Below are positions 8,100-16,792 of a stretch of DNA of 64,000 nucleotides, one piece after another. The notes under the pieces are model-generated. The model was given only the letters and a program-made list of their open reading frames with translations. It made no database searches and had not been told where the DNA came from. Source of the DNA: JAJXSS01 sp964547135 (GTDB lineage Bacteria; Planctomycetota; Phycisphaerae; Phycisphaerales; Phycisphaeraceae). Numbering within the stretch: position 1 is the stretch's first letter; each line of letters starts with the position of its first letter. Location: contig CAZJMK010000008.1 of NCBI GenBank assembly GCA_964547135.1, forward strand, positions 1 through 64,000, in the 5' to 3' direction. The translations under genes were made by a program, and so were the position numbers.

Positions 8100-8618
8100 T
8101 CATTGCTGTGTTTGTGTCACCAGCCTTGATTGCTCCAGTCGCCAAAGGTCCAACCCCAGTGTGCCCTGCAACCATTGATCCTGCATTTGAAGTAGCGCCA
8201 GCGCGCGTTGCTGCGCCTGTTGCGCTGCCTGCAAATTGTCGATGCGTTGTAATCGTTGCGCCTTGATCGCCTCCTCATGCCGGGTCAGCTCCACCATGGC
8301 CGCCACATACCCCTGCGTCGCTGACCGCACCCAATTGGCATCAAGTGTTGCCCGTTGCATCAGGTCTATTTCAAACCCATCGCTGATCGCTGCCCGTCGC
8401 TCCTCCTGCATTTGTGCTTCACGCACCAAATCGGTTTGCTGGGCAGCCACCTCCATGGCAAGGGCTCGCTGGCTTGCCTGCAACAGCGAGGTCACCGCTG
8501 GGGGCGCACCGCAACCCGGCAGCGCACTTATCAATGCCGTCATGCAACCGGCCCGCACCCACATGCCTGTCACTTGTTTCAACCCCATCGTTTCAAGCAG
8601 CGCGATTTTGATGATCAT
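8100..8618 (-). CDS. Putative phage-type lipoprotein with long coiled coil
   Basis: A hydrophobic N-terminal segment ends in the lipobox ALPGC (near residue 36), so it is probably an outer-membrane lipoprotein. The remaining 135 residues are Gln/Ala-rich heptad helix (LQASQRALAMEVAAQQTDLVREAQMQEERRAAI; AQQAQQRALALLQMQDQWLQ). It overlaps the upstream one-helix membrane protein gene by 26 bases. A short membrane coiled-coil protein beside a lipoprotein coiled-coil protein resembles the layout of phage spanin pairs, but there is no sequence match I can name and it is longer than a typical o-spanin. Confidence 0.65.
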   Translation of the reverse strand: MIIKIALLETMGLKQVTGMWVRAGCMTALISALPGCGAPPAVTSLLQASQRALAMEVAAQQTDLVREAQMQEERRAAISDGFEIDLMQRATLDANWVRSATQGYVAAMVELTRHEEAIKAQRLQRIDNLQAAQQAQQRALALLQMQDQWLQGTLGLDLWRLEQSRLVTQTQQ

Positions 8619-8865
8619 GATTGGCCCTTTCCAACAGGTTCACCAGTTGTGTTTGCGTTCGATCAAACCGTTCGATGGCTGCGGTGTTCTTCTGCACCAG
8701 TTGAATCAGCACCTGCAAATGTTCCCGTTCCAGCATCATTCGTTCATGAATTTCCGTCAGTTGCCGTTCGCGTCGTCGTGAGTAAAACCGTTCCCACACC
8801 CACAATGCCCCCATCAACCCCGCCACGCCGAACTGTGCCAAACTTGGAATCATCTCCTCCGGCAT
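8593..8865 (-). CDS. One-helix membrane protein with cytoplasmic coiled coil (holin- or i-spanin-like)
   Basis: Ninety residues. One N-terminal membrane helix (about residues 8-25, LAQFGVAGLMGALWVWERFY) is followed by a basic stop-transfer patch (SRRRERQ) and an extended coiled coil (ERMMLEREHLQVLIQLVQKNTAAIERFDRTQTQLVNLLERA). GGAGG lies six bases upstream of the ATG at 8865. The gene before it ends at 8868. Small proteins of this type near the end of phage late operons are often holins or spanins. That is inference from form and position only. Confidence 0.7.
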   Translation of the reverse strand: MPEEMIPSLAQFGVAGLMGALWVWERFYSRRRERQLTEIHERMMLEREHLQVLIQLVQKNTAAIERFDRTQTQLVNLLERANHDHQNRAA

Positions 8866-8867
8866 GG

Positions 8868-10649
8868 TCACCCTCCTTTCACCCTGACACTCATCAGTTC
8901 CGTCCTCGGCCCCGCTGTACGTATTGCCTGTGCTCCACTTTTCGCGCTGACCTCACCCCCCGGCCAGTCACACTTCACCTGCGTCACCCGCCAAATGCGT
9001 CCGCTCGCCAATTCATGCCATCGATCCCCCGGTCGCCACATCACCTGTGCCCCCGTCAATGTCACTCGCTCCTCATCGTGTTCGCGGTCACGTTCACCCA
9101 TCGCCATCTGTCGCAGCAGCCAATCCCACATCGCTGGTTGATCATCACGTTCATCCGCTGACAACGTCCCGGTTCGTACCGATGCGTTATGCACACTGCC
9201 GGGGGTCACACTGCGAAATGCAAACATCGAACCTACCGACAACACGCGTGCTTCCGCCGCTCGTCCAAACGGGTTGCCCTGCCAGCGTCGCAGTGTCACA
9301 GGGCGTGGTGATCGCAAACTCGCTGTCACTCGTACCCGCCATTGACCGCTTGCCGCCGCCGTGAAAACTTCCGGGGGCAACGTCACATCCTCCAATCGCA
9401 CCCCCGCACGATCGCTTAGCAACGCGACACGCCCCGCCCAGGGTTGCCAGGTGTTGCCGCCATCGACACTAAACTCGACCCTTGGTTTGCGTCGCACGCC
9501 CCCGGCTTCCATCACCAACCCATCCAAAAACCGTACCGGCTTGCTCGGCACCAGCGGGTCATTGAAAAATGCTGCCAAATCAAAACGTGAAACCGACCCG
9601 GTTGCTGCTGAACTGAATGCCCCGTCTTCATTAAGCACCCACAACCGATACACGTTGGTCACCTGGGCAAACTCGGCATTGGTCGCCGGGCTGTAGGTTG
9701 ATGGTGCTTGCCCCGCCAAGGTCGGGTTCCAACCTGCGTGTAACTCAAACGTCGATTCCAACACCCAACCGTCCGCTTCCACAATCCATTCCCGCGCCCC
9801 CGGCGATGATTCGGTTGCCCGCAAACGCGCCACCGAAATAAGCCCCGCTTCATTCGCTGGCGCCGGTTCCGCCACTTGTCTTCCCTGCGTTTTCAACAAC
9901 ACCCGGCGCTGCTCACTGACCTGTGACCCCTCACGCCGGCGCTGTCGCTCCATCATCAACCCATGTGCTTCGAATACGGTTTCCAACACCTCCGCCCATG
10001 TCAGCGATAAATCAATACGCACCGCCAGTGGCAAACGCTTCACCTCCTCCGGCAAACCCTGACAATGCAAATCCAACCGCCCCCATGTACTGATCATCTG
10101 CATCGCCTGCCCCAACGTCCAGGTTTCCCCTTCCGCTTTCGCTGTCACCGCCCATCCGTTCTGTCCCCCCAATGTACATTCCCGTTGCGAACGATTGCCT
10201 CTATCTCCAACCTCCAGCCACAATCCCTGTGCCGTTACCAACTGCACATGCCCATCCACCATCCCCCAAACCGATTTCACAGGCTCACCCAACGTCGCAT
10301 TCCAATCATCCTCCAATACAAATCGTTGCGACTTCCTGCCCGGTTGCTCGTCTTTATTTCGCTCCTGCAATCTCCCCTCCGCAAATACCATCCATCGCAA
10401 CTCACCCCCATCCAATCGGCACACCCTCACCACCATGCAACGCTTGCCCTGCCATGATTGCTCTGTCAACGTGTTCGTTGATGCAGGGCTGTATGCCAAC
10501 TCCATGTCAATCTGATCGAGCGGCCCGCGCCGAACCATTTGCGCCACGCGCCACTCCAACTGCGGTTGCCCCTCCATGAACACCAATGGTTCACCCGTGT
10601 TCACAACACCTTCGCTCGCACTTGCTCTCGCCCATGCGGTGTTCTTCAT
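8868..10649 (-). CDS. Large virus-like island protein, possibly tail- or baseplate-hub-like
   Basis: A 593-residue protein with no confident family match. The first 200 residues (PQLEWRVAQMVRRGPLDQIDMELAYSPA) read like the beta-rich start of phage hub or late-control-D-type proteins that bind ligands or the tail. A later segment, VEFSVDGGNTWQPWAGRVALLSD, resembles the 'sequential variant of sialidase/Ig-like' beta-sandwich inserts found in adhesive proteins. No signal peptide or membrane helix is seen. The start is fixed by GGAGG seven bases upstream, and the ATG overlaps the previous gene's stop by 4 bases. It is clearly co-translated with the LamG/TIGR03790 gene. Confidence 0.7.
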   Translation of the reverse strand: MKNTAWARASASEGVVNTGEPLVFMEGQPQLEWRVAQMVRRGPLDQIDMELAYSPASTNTLTEQSWQGKRCMVVRVCRLDGGELRWMVFAEGRLQERNKDEQPGRKSQRFVLEDDWNATLGEPVKSVWGMVDGHVQLVTAQGLWLEVGDRGNRSQRECTLGGQNGWAVTAKAEGETWTLGQAMQMISTWGRLDLHCQGLPEEVKRLPLAVRIDLSLTWAEVLETVFEAHGLMMERQRRREGSQVSEQRRVLLKTQGRQVAEPAPANEAGLISVARLRATESSPGAREWIVEADGWVLESTFELHAGWNPTLAGQAPSTYSPATNAEFAQVTNVYRLWVLNEDGAFSSAATGSVSRFDLAAFFNDPLVPSKPVRFLDGLVMEAGGVRRKPRVEFSVDGGNTWQPWAGRVALLSDRAGVRLEDVTLPPEVFTAAASGQWRVRVTASLRSPRPVTLRRWQGNPFGRAAEARVLSVGSMFAFRSVTPGSVHNASVRTGTLSADERDDQPAMWDWLLRQMAMGERDREHDEERVTLTGAQVMWRPGDRWHELASGRIWRVTQVKCDWPGGEVSAKSGAQAIRTAGPRTELMSVRVKGG

Positions 10650-12832
10650 GGCATCACCTCCAACCCTTGCAACACAATCGTCGGCTCGCTCGTCTCCCTC
10701 GGCTGCACCCGCATCGACCAGTGCGACACCCACACCTCCGCCTTCGATTCAACACCCCCCTCATTCCGCTTCACCGCCAATCGCCACCGATATCGCAGCA
10801 TCTGCACCGGCCAATCGCGCTTCACTTCCACCACCCGACCCCCCGACATCATTGACCTTTGTGCCACCACTTCGCGCCCTGATTGCTCATCCTCCGTTTC
10901 CAATTCAATCACCAGTGACGATGCTTCACGTACCGGTTCCTCCCACCACAACCGCAAACAAACGCCTCCTTCCTCCAACGTCACCGGCCAACCCTCTCCA
11001 TCCGGCCACACCGGTGTCGTCGGCTGCACCACCGCCTTCCCCTGTGCATCCCGCACCACACGTACATACACACCTTGGTCCTTCACCCCCTGCTCATCAG
11101 TGTGTTGAAGGCGATACAACTCGCCCATCACCGGTGCGGCCATGACCGTCGGTTCCCCCGTCGGCAACACCAACCCTTTTTCGTTTTCACGCAACACCGC
11201 GATCAATCGATTTTCATGCACATCCACCGCCCTCGCCATCGGTCCATACACGTTCCAGCCCGCTTGCGGAAACCCAATCGTCATCAAAGGGTCACCCACC
11301 AAAAACATCGCCCCGCGCAACCTCGGGCAACCCGCCGACCATGCTTCCGCCAAGGTCGCCCCCTGTTGCAACCCCGCCATGATCGTGCCCGCACTCGGCC
11401 AATCCGCCGCCGCCACCGTCAAACTCGTCGCCACCGCTGCCACATACCCTGCCGCCAGTGCCACCCCGCACCATTCATCGACTTCCGACTGTCGCAAGGT
11501 CGTGCCCGTGGGTGATTGCAAACTCACCGCCATGAACAGCACCCTCGCCGCGCTCGACTCCGAAAAATAACCATTGGCCTGTGAGGGCACACCCGGCTGA
11601 ACCCCAAAATAAAAACCATCCTCTTCCAACTGCGACCAGCAGCTCCCCGTCGTCGGCACCTGCATCGGCAAGCGCGTCCGCTGTCGATCAACGCTGTCAG
11701 ACCAGGTCAGTAATTCTGAAACCCAATGCTGTACTTCCGGGGGCGCTGGCGGCGATACCATCGGTTCCAACCACAACCCCGCGCTCTCACCATCACCCAG
11801 CCCCTCTACCGACAACGCCACCGCTCGGTCCACCTGGGCCATCGCCTGTGCCAACGTCGCCCGATCCATCCGCGCTGTGAGTCGTTGCACGCCCAATTCG
11901 TTTGCACTGAACCTGGTGAACCCCGTGGCTTGATACCTTGGGTTCACCTCGGCCCCCGGCATCGCCCCCGCTTTTTGCAACAACCCCGTCGTCGGCTCCA
12001 ACACCCCCGCATATGTCACATACCCCGGCACCCCAAACCCAAGCAGCAAACCCTTCACCTGTTCACTCAACCCATGTCGCTGTAAATAGTCATTGATCGC
12101 TGCGTCCATCGCCGCATACTCCGCCGGGCTGATCACCTCCGTCGTCGGCAGCATCAACCCGCATAGGTTCATATGCGGTATGTTTCGCTGCTGTCGATAG
12201 TGTTCCGCCCACGCACACGAATCCGCACTGCTTGTGTTGTAAATCACCAGCCAGTGTGCCGGGTCATCCATGAACGAACCACGCGCCACGACCCGCACCG
12301 GGCCGATGTAGTTTTCGCGCACCACCCATTCGTCCAGGTGATACTCACCCGTCAGTGAATGCTCTTTGAAAAAACCACCCAATCGCACACTCGTCGTCAC
12401 CAACTCCGCCGCGGCGGTGTTCAGTTCAGCTCGCTGCACCCCATTGACCCATAGTTTTGCAACCCCCGTGTCAGCATTCACCCCCACTTCCACACAATGC
12501 CACGCAATCGCCGTCGGCAACACTGCCGTACTCATCGCTCCCGTCGGCAAACGCAGCGTCACCTGTTTCAAACCGGGGTTCAGGTCCATGCTGAAACTGC
12601 GTGTTCCGTCACTTCGTAACCCGCGCATGAATTCCACCAGTCCATCACTCCCGCTGACCGCCCTCAACATCACCCGGCTATGCAACGTCGTTACCGCCTC
12701 CGCCCACGCATGGCAGATCGACGCACCATCACCACCCTCCGCCAACAGCACACGCAGTCCCGCACCCACCGCCCCTGGTGCGTCCGCTTCCACAAACCGT
12801 GCTTCGATTGTTTGACTGAGTTGCACACTCAT
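10646..12832 (-). CDS. LamG plus TIGR03790-like fusion protein in the virus-like island
   Basis: 728 residues. Residues about 10-175 look like a LamG/concanavalin-like sandwich (AIAWHCVEVGVNADTGVAKLWVNGVQ). Residues about 194-550 match the pattern of the TIGR03790 family: HWLVIYNTSSADSCAWAEHY, RNIPHMNLCGL, VKGLLLGFGVPGYV, and near the end LVGDPLMTIGFP. TIGR03790 is an uncharacterised family reported from planctomycetes, Verrucomicrobia and others, and its GDP-type end is reminiscent of C25/caspase-like folds. The last 170 residues are beta-rich. No signal peptide is seen, unlike the usual secreted form, which fits a virion component. It overlaps both neighbours by 4 bases (ATGA at each end). 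Confidence 0.75.
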   Translation of the reverse strand: MSVQLSQTIEARFVEADAPGAVGAGLRVLLAEGGDGASICHAWAEAVTTLHSRVMLRAVSGSDGLVEFMRGLRSDGTRSFSMDLNPGLKQVTLRLPTGAMSTAVLPTAIAWHCVEVGVNADTGVAKLWVNGVQRAELNTAAAELVTTSVRLGGFFKEHSLTGEYHLDEWVVRENYIGPVRVVARGSFMDDPAHWLVIYNTSSADSCAWAEHYRQQRNIPHMNLCGLMLPTTEVISPAEYAAMDAAINDYLQRHGLSEQVKGLLLGFGVPGYVTYAGVLEPTTGLLQKAGAMPGAEVNPRYQATGFTRFSANELGVQRLTARMDRATLAQAMAQVDRAVALSVEGLGDGESAGLWLEPMVSPPAPPEVQHWVSELLTWSDSVDRQRTRLPMQVPTTGSCWSQLEEDGFYFGVQPGVPSQANGYFSESSAARVLFMAVSLQSPTGTTLRQSEVDEWCGVALAAGYVAAVATSLTVAAADWPSAGTIMAGLQQGATLAEAWSAGCPRLRGAMFLVGDPLMTIGFPQAGWNVYGPMARAVDVHENRLIAVLRENEKGLVLPTGEPTVMAAPVMGELYRLQHTDEQGVKDQGVYVRVVRDAQGKAVVQPTTPVWPDGEGWPVTLEEGGVCLRLWWEEPVREASSLVIELETEDEQSGREVVAQRSMMSGGRVVEVKRDWPVQMLRYRWRLAVKRNEGGVESKAEVWVSHWSMRVQPRETSEPTIVLQGLEVMP

Positions 12833-13584
12833 GACCCTTGCACTCCCAGTTGATAACGCAATGCGATCCGTTCAGGTGACAGTGCTTGTGCATACACCGC
12901 CGCCAGTGCAATACTGCCCGCATGATGACGCCAGTCCGTGAACCAGCCACGTCCGATCGATCCTCCGCTGAGTTCCACGCTCGGATGCGGGCTGCTGCCG
13001 CGCGTCGCCACAGGCTGCCCGTTGATGTAAATCGCCTGCATGTTGTTGGCTTCGCCGCTGCTCACGCAAACGATGTGTGTCCATTTATCCAGATAGGCGC
13101 TATAGGGATGCGTCAGCCGTCCTGACGCTTCGTTGGCAATATCCCATATGATCAGTTGCGTACTCGAGCAGGCCGATATGTCACATTTGTTGTTGCCCTG
13201 ATGAAGCGAAAAAGTGCCGTTGAATGCAAGGCCCAGTGCCGAGTTGAAGCGGTTCCACAGCTCAATGGTGATCGGTGATCCTACTGGTATTTTCAGTGTC
13301 GTTGGTAACGCCACATGTTGTCCCGGCGTTCGATTGAAGGCACCCGGGGTGATTGCCAGCCTTGAAATCGGCCCCTGACCCTGATATGACACACTCTCCG
13401 CCGCCAACCCGTGATGACCATTCCCCGATAAATCTTGCCATACCGTCCCCGACCCCGGCGACACCCACAACCCCAGCGGGTTGTCCCCCAACATTTCACT
13501 CACCAACCCCCGATGTAACGTCGGTCCTTCTGCCAACTCCCCCCAATTGGCCACCGCAAAATCCACATGCTTGTTCACCAACAT
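12829..13584 (-). CDS. LamG/concanavalin-like domain protein of the virus-like island
   Basis: 251 residues. The segment from about residue 35 (NPLGLWVSPGSGTVWQDLSGNGHHG) to the end is a LamG-like beta-sandwich: ITIELWNRFNS, LDKWTHIVCVSSGEANNMQAIYINGQPVATRG and IALAAVYAQALSPERIALRYQ. Such domains commonly bind glycans. There is no signal peptide. A GGAGGG site lies eight or nine bases upstream of the ATG. The gene overlaps the LamG/TIGR03790 gene by 4 bases. A receptor-binding or fibre-tip role is an inference from domain type and position. Confidence 0.78.
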   Translation of the reverse strand: MLVNKHVDFAVANWGELAEGPTLHRGLVSEMLGDNPLGLWVSPGSGTVWQDLSGNGHHGLAAESVSYQGQGPISRLAITPGAFNRTPGQHVALPTTLKIPVGSPITIELWNRFNSALGLAFNGTFSLHQGNNKCDISACSSTQLIIWDIANEASGRLTHPYSAYLDKWTHIVCVSSGEANNMQAIYINGQPVATRGSSPHPSVELSGGSIGRGWFTDWRHHAGSIALAAVYAQALSPERIALRYQLGVQGS

Positions 13585-13654
13585 GTCACAACCCTCCGAT
13601 CACAATTGTCGCAATCGTGTACGGCTCAACAGTTTCAACCACATCCATCACCCA

Positions 13655-14107
13655 TCACACCCGAAACAACGTCTCAAACCGTCGATCCACCACTTGCGTA
13701 ATACTTCCCCCCGCCAGCGTTACCTCCGCCAATTTGATGTGTTTCTCCCCCGGCCAACCCTGCCCCGCCGCACCCACCCCCACGCTCGCACTTCCTCCGA
13801 CATTCGCCAACCACACATGAGCCGTCGTATGGTTGTGCTGCGCCAAATCAATCGTTCCGCCCCCATACACGAGTACCACCTCATCTATCGTCGCCCGCCC
13901 CGGTGCCACGTACACCTTCGTCGCTGATTCATCGCTCCGATCCACCCGCAGTGCTCCCGCCGAGGCTACCGCCAGTTTGTGCAAACTATTCACCAGCCAA
14001 CCGTAATAGGGTTGAAGCCCCTGAGCCGGGTACTCCATCCCCGTCACTGCCTCTTTCTCCCCCACCAACTCGCGCAGTTCTTCATGATTCATTTCACGAA
14101 AAGTCAT
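13655..14107 (-). CDS. Short fibre-like protein sharing a domain with the gene at 14280
   Basis: 150 residues, not a named family. The stretch GMEYPAQGLQPYYGWLVNSLHKLA...LRVDRSD...KVYVAPGRATI...VVLVYGGGTIDLAQHNHTTAHVWLAN aligns by eye with the first 140 residues of the 390-residue neighbour (GVEYIPTGQSPYFLSFRKLVQRTL...LRVYQVGD...VGVRPGRCRI...TIDFAGQSGLTVAPSATTHFWMND). It also shares the ending ITQVVDRRFET against ITEMVDLRGET. The start at 14107 is chosen because GGAGG lies six bases upstream. The two appear to be products of a duplication and probably form fibre or attachment subunits. Confidence 0.72.
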   Translation of the reverse strand: MTFREMNHEELRELVGEKEAVTGMEYPAQGLQPYYGWLVNSLHKLAVASAGALRVDRSDESATKVYVAPGRATIDEVVLVYGGGTIDLAQHNHTTAHVWLANVGGSASVGVGAAGQGWPGEKHIKLAEVTLAGGSITQVVDRRFETLFRV

Positions 14108-14183
14108 CACCGACCTCCCTCTTTGCGGACACACTGTTTTTGTCGAATTGGGTTCCGTCACACACTGTTCCCAAATTCTCAAA

Positions 14184-14276
14184 TACAAGGACTGCAACAG
14201 CGAGTCCTCTCACTAAATCCGACGGCTTCAATCGCTTGTGTTTCCGCTAAATTCGAAATCCGAAATCCGAAATTCC
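14184..14276. repeat. Composite repeat (GGCTTCAA/CCGCTAAATTCG module plus heptamers) between island genes
   Basis: Two partial copies of the GACGGCTTCAACAGCGGG...CCCGCTAAATTCG module lead into CGAAATC heptamers at 14248-14275. It fills the gap between the two related fibre-like genes. Confidence 0.8.
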
Positions 14277-14279
14277 CCT

Positions 14280-15452
14280 TCACCCCGGCCCACCCGCCCT
14301 TATCACCACCAACACCACCACCTGCCCCATTTCCACACTCACACTCCCTGTCCCCGTGCGCACCAAATCCACCGTCAGCACATCACCTCGCTGCACATTT
14401 TGCGTGCCATCCGTTTTGATCACCGCACCCGTGCCATGCCCCCTTGCCGTGCTGCGAAATCCCGCACCTGCCCCACTCGTAATGACCGGTGCCGTGGTTG
14501 TCACCGTGACCCCATTCACCTTCACCGTCGCAGTCACTCCGTCACCGCTCAACGATGATTGCATATTCGTTGCACACGACAGCACCACCTCCGCCACCAC
14601 GCCATCAATCGGCACAGCGCCCATCAATCGATCCGTCACCGTCGCTGTGAGTTGCCCCTGATGCTCATAACCCACCGGCAACACCCCCACCAGGTGATAT
14701 GTCTGCCCCTCATACCGTTGCGTCAACCAATGCGCATTCGCATCCGGCTGCAACACCAATCCTTCCGTCATGAACCAAGGCCGACTGAACACCAATGCCA
14801 CATTCGACTGTGCATCATCACTTTGGTTCGCCAACACCAACCCTGTTTCACCATCTTCGTCATACAAAAACGCTTGGTGCCTATGGTCCACGTCTGCGTC
14901 CACCCCCTGCCCGCCTGTCACCCGCCCCAGTGCCGCCGCCGTCACACTCACCCCCGCCCCCGCCAATGCCCGATTGATTTCATCCGAATCTGCCGTCACT
15001 CCCAAACTCGTCAAACTCGGCAAACCCAGCATCGTCTCCCCGCGCAGGTCCACCATCTCCGTAATCGTCGTCGCGCCGCTGATCACCTTCGCCAGCGGTA
15101 TCACACTCCGTCGATCCGTCGGCAACCCATCGACACTTTGCGCCACCACCCCCTGATCATTCATCCAAAAATGCGTCGTCGCCGAGGGGGCCACCGTCAG
15201 CCCACTCTGCCCCGCAAAGTCAATCGTGTTCACCCCAATGCGACATCGCCCCGGCCTCACCCCAACCGACAAATCGCCCACCTGATACACCCGCAAATCG
15301 TTGGCGCGTTGTGCTGCCAGCAACGTACGCTGCACCAGTTTGCGAAACGAAAGAAAATACGGGCTTTGCCCCGTCGGTATGTATTCCACCCCCGTCGCCT
15401 GGTCCATTGCCATCGCCAGCAAATTCGCATCATCCGGGTATCGTTCACTCAT
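14280..15452 (-). CDS. Fibre-like structural protein of the virus-like island
   Basis: 390 residues. Residues about 20-140 form the domain shared with the 150-residue neighbour. Residues about 140-390 are beta-rich with a TVKVNGVTVTTTAPVITSGAGAGFRSTARGHGTGAVIKTDGTQNVQRGDVLTVDLVRTGTG region typical of a C-terminal phage fibre or lectin-like sheet. The motif DVDHRHQAFLYDEDGETG in the middle resembles the HxH fibre motifs of many phage fibres. The start carries the upstream GAGGTGA ribosome site seen throughout the island. The exact role is not shown by sequence. Confidence 0.72.
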   Translation of the reverse strand: MSERYPDDANLLAMAMDQATGVEYIPTGQSPYFLSFRKLVQRTLLAAQRANDLRVYQVGDLSVGVRPGRCRIGVNTIDFAGQSGLTVAPSATTHFWMNDQGVVAQSVDGLPTDRRSVIPLAKVISGATTITEMVDLRGETMLGLPSLTSLGVTADSDEINRALAGAGVSVTAAALGRVTGGQGVDADVDHRHQAFLYDEDGETGLVLANQSDDAQSNVALVFSRPWFMTEGLVLQPDANAHWLTQRYEGQTYHLVGVLPVGYEHQGQLTATVTDRLMGAVPIDGVVAEVVLSCATNMQSSLSGDGVTATVKVNGVTVTTTAPVITSGAGAGFRSTARGHGTGAVIKTDGTQNVQRGDVLTVDLVRTGTGSVSVEMGQVVVLVVIRAGGPG

Positions 15453-15490
15453 GCTTCACCTCATACACGTTCATCAGCCAGCCGCTTATT

Positions 15491-15577
15491 CACCCCCTCT
15501 CCCTCCGGGAGAGGGCTGGGGTGAGGGCGTCTTTGCTCTTTATTCCATAGCGAGCCTTCTCGCTAAATTCGAAATAT
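15491..15577. repeat. REP-like CCTCTCCCTCCGGGAGAGGG element plus CGAGCC...CTCGCTAAATTCG module
   Basis: The palindrome CCCTCTCCCTCCGGGAGAGGGC followed by TGGGGTGAGGGCG occupies 15495-15529. It is followed by a short TAGCGAGCCTTCTCGCTAAATTCGAAAT module. The block lies between two island genes. Confidence 0.9.
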
Positions 15578-15601
15578 CATCTCAGCAACCTCCTTGTCAT
15601 A

Positions 15602-16309
15602 TCAACGCCACACCAACATCGTCCCCGTTTCCACCCGCACATCCTCCGCCGACCTCGGCGCTGTCCGCCTCACAACATCTTCCATCACCCACGACTGCGC
15701 CACCTTTGCTCCCGTCGCGTCCAACGCCAGCAACGTCACCGTCCCTTGATTCGCCACTTCACCCACCCCGACGAAGTGCCAGACGCCCCCATCAAAGCCC
15801 AACGGCCCATTCCCCAATTCACTGTTCACCTCCCCCAACCCCGGGGCTGTCGCATCGTCAAATCCGAACGTCCCCAGCCCCATCAATCCCCCAAAGCCGC
15901 TGCGCGTCTGGTCCCCCGCAAACAACATCGATTCATGCACCACCCGCTCTCCCGCTTTCACCTGCATCACCGTCTCCATCGGCAACCTTAAATCCCTCAC
16001 CACCCCCAACCGCCAACCCAGCTTCGTATCCCCCAACGCCTCCAACTCGCTGCCAAAATCCCGCCAAGCCTCATCCCTCGGCACCGCCAGCAAATCCACC
16101 CGATGCCCCTTGCTTGCATCCACCATCAACCACAACTCCCGCTCCGCCGCCTCCGCGCTCACTGCTGCCAACCGCCCATCCACATACGCCTGCACCACCC
16201 GTTCCCCCTGCGTCATCGCCCGCCAAAACACATGCACCACCCCCGCCATGCCCTCGACCTGCCGCAACAACACTTCTTCAATCACTGCTTTGCTGATTGC
16301 CTGGCTCAT
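15602..16309 (-). CDS. Virus-like island structural protein of unknown family
   Basis: 235 residues with no recognised family and no signal peptide. The first 75 residues (EEVLLRQVEGMAGVVHVFWRAMTQGERVVQAYVDGRLAAVS) look like an alpha/beta domain that describes a bound object. The rest is beta-rich with a Gly-rich segment, GFGGLMGLGTFGFDDATAPGLGEVNSELGNGPLGFDGGVWHFVGVG. A GGGGTGA ribosome site precedes the ATG, and only 4 bases separate it from the 123-residue gene upstream. It presumably encodes part of the particle made by the operon, since it is tightly linked to capsid and portal genes. Confidence 0.65.
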   Translation of the reverse strand: MSQAISKAVIEEVLLRQVEGMAGVVHVFWRAMTQGERVVQAYVDGRLAAVSAEAAERELWLMVDASKGHRVDLLAVPRDEAWRDFGSELEALGDTKLGWRLGVVRDLRLPMETVMQVKAGERVVHESMLFAGDQTRSGFGGLMGLGTFGFDDATAPGLGEVNSELGNGPLGFDGGVWHFVGVGEVANQGTVTLLALDATGAKVAQSWVMEDVVRRTAPRSAEDVRVETGTMLVWR

Positions 16310-16313
16310 CGTT

Positions 16314-16685
16314 TCACCCCGTCATCAATTGCAGATAATTCACCTTGTACGACACGCTCCACCTTGTCCCCACCCGTCGCATCGGTCCCGCCTCGAAACT
16401 CAACATCACCACTCCCTCCAACTCATGCCCCAACCCATCGCTCCAGCGATATGCTCTTCCATCCAGCATCGCCTCAATCGCGCTGGTCTGCGTCGTCAAT
16501 CCCGCAGGCTTATCCGCGTACAACTCACCACTTTGTGCAATCGCCCTCCCACTGCGTCCCTGAGCCGACAGTTGCACCCCCTGCCCTCCAATTCCCTGAT
16601 GCAACGCATGTCGCAGCGATAGCCCGCCCAGCTCCGCCCGACTCGGCCCCGAACCAAACAAATCCTTATCAGCAAATCGAATCAT
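16314..16685 (-). CDS. Small virus-like island protein, possible tail or connector component
   Basis: 123 residues, beta-rich, not a named family. The C-terminal half (LDGRAYRWSDGLGHELEGVVMLSFEAGPMRRVGTRWSVSYKVNYLQL) has the alternating hydrophobic pattern of small tail-tube or connector sandwich proteins. The site GAGGTGA lies just upstream of the ATG. The gene is followed after four bases by the 235-residue gene. Placement between head genes and fibre genes fits a head-to-fibre connector, but this is inference. Confidence 0.62.
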   Translation of the reverse strand: MIRFADKDLFGSGPSRAELGGLSLRHALHQGIGGQGVQLSAQGRSGRAIAQSGELYADKPAGLTTQTSAIEAMLDGRAYRWSDGLGHELEGVVMLSFEAGPMRRVGTRWSVSYKVNYLQLMTG

Positions 16686-16719
16686 GTCTCACCTCAAAGT
16701 CATTCACCTGTTTCATCTT

Positions 16720-16775
16720 CAAGCCGGGTACGAGTCGCTTTGCCGCAGGCAAGCGACGAGGCTCCGGGTATTCAT
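16720..16775. repeat. AAGCCGGGTACGAG...CCGGGTATT module
   Basis: Module AAGCCGGGTACGAG, an imperfect hairpin (GCTTTGCCGCAGGCAAGC), then GCTCCGGGTATT. The same module, often inverted, is seen at 27793, 29650, 31635, 41121, 47058, 49125, 54721 and 54890. It fills most of the gap between two island genes. Confidence 0.75.
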
Positions 16776-16792
16776 CTTGCTCAACTTGCAAT

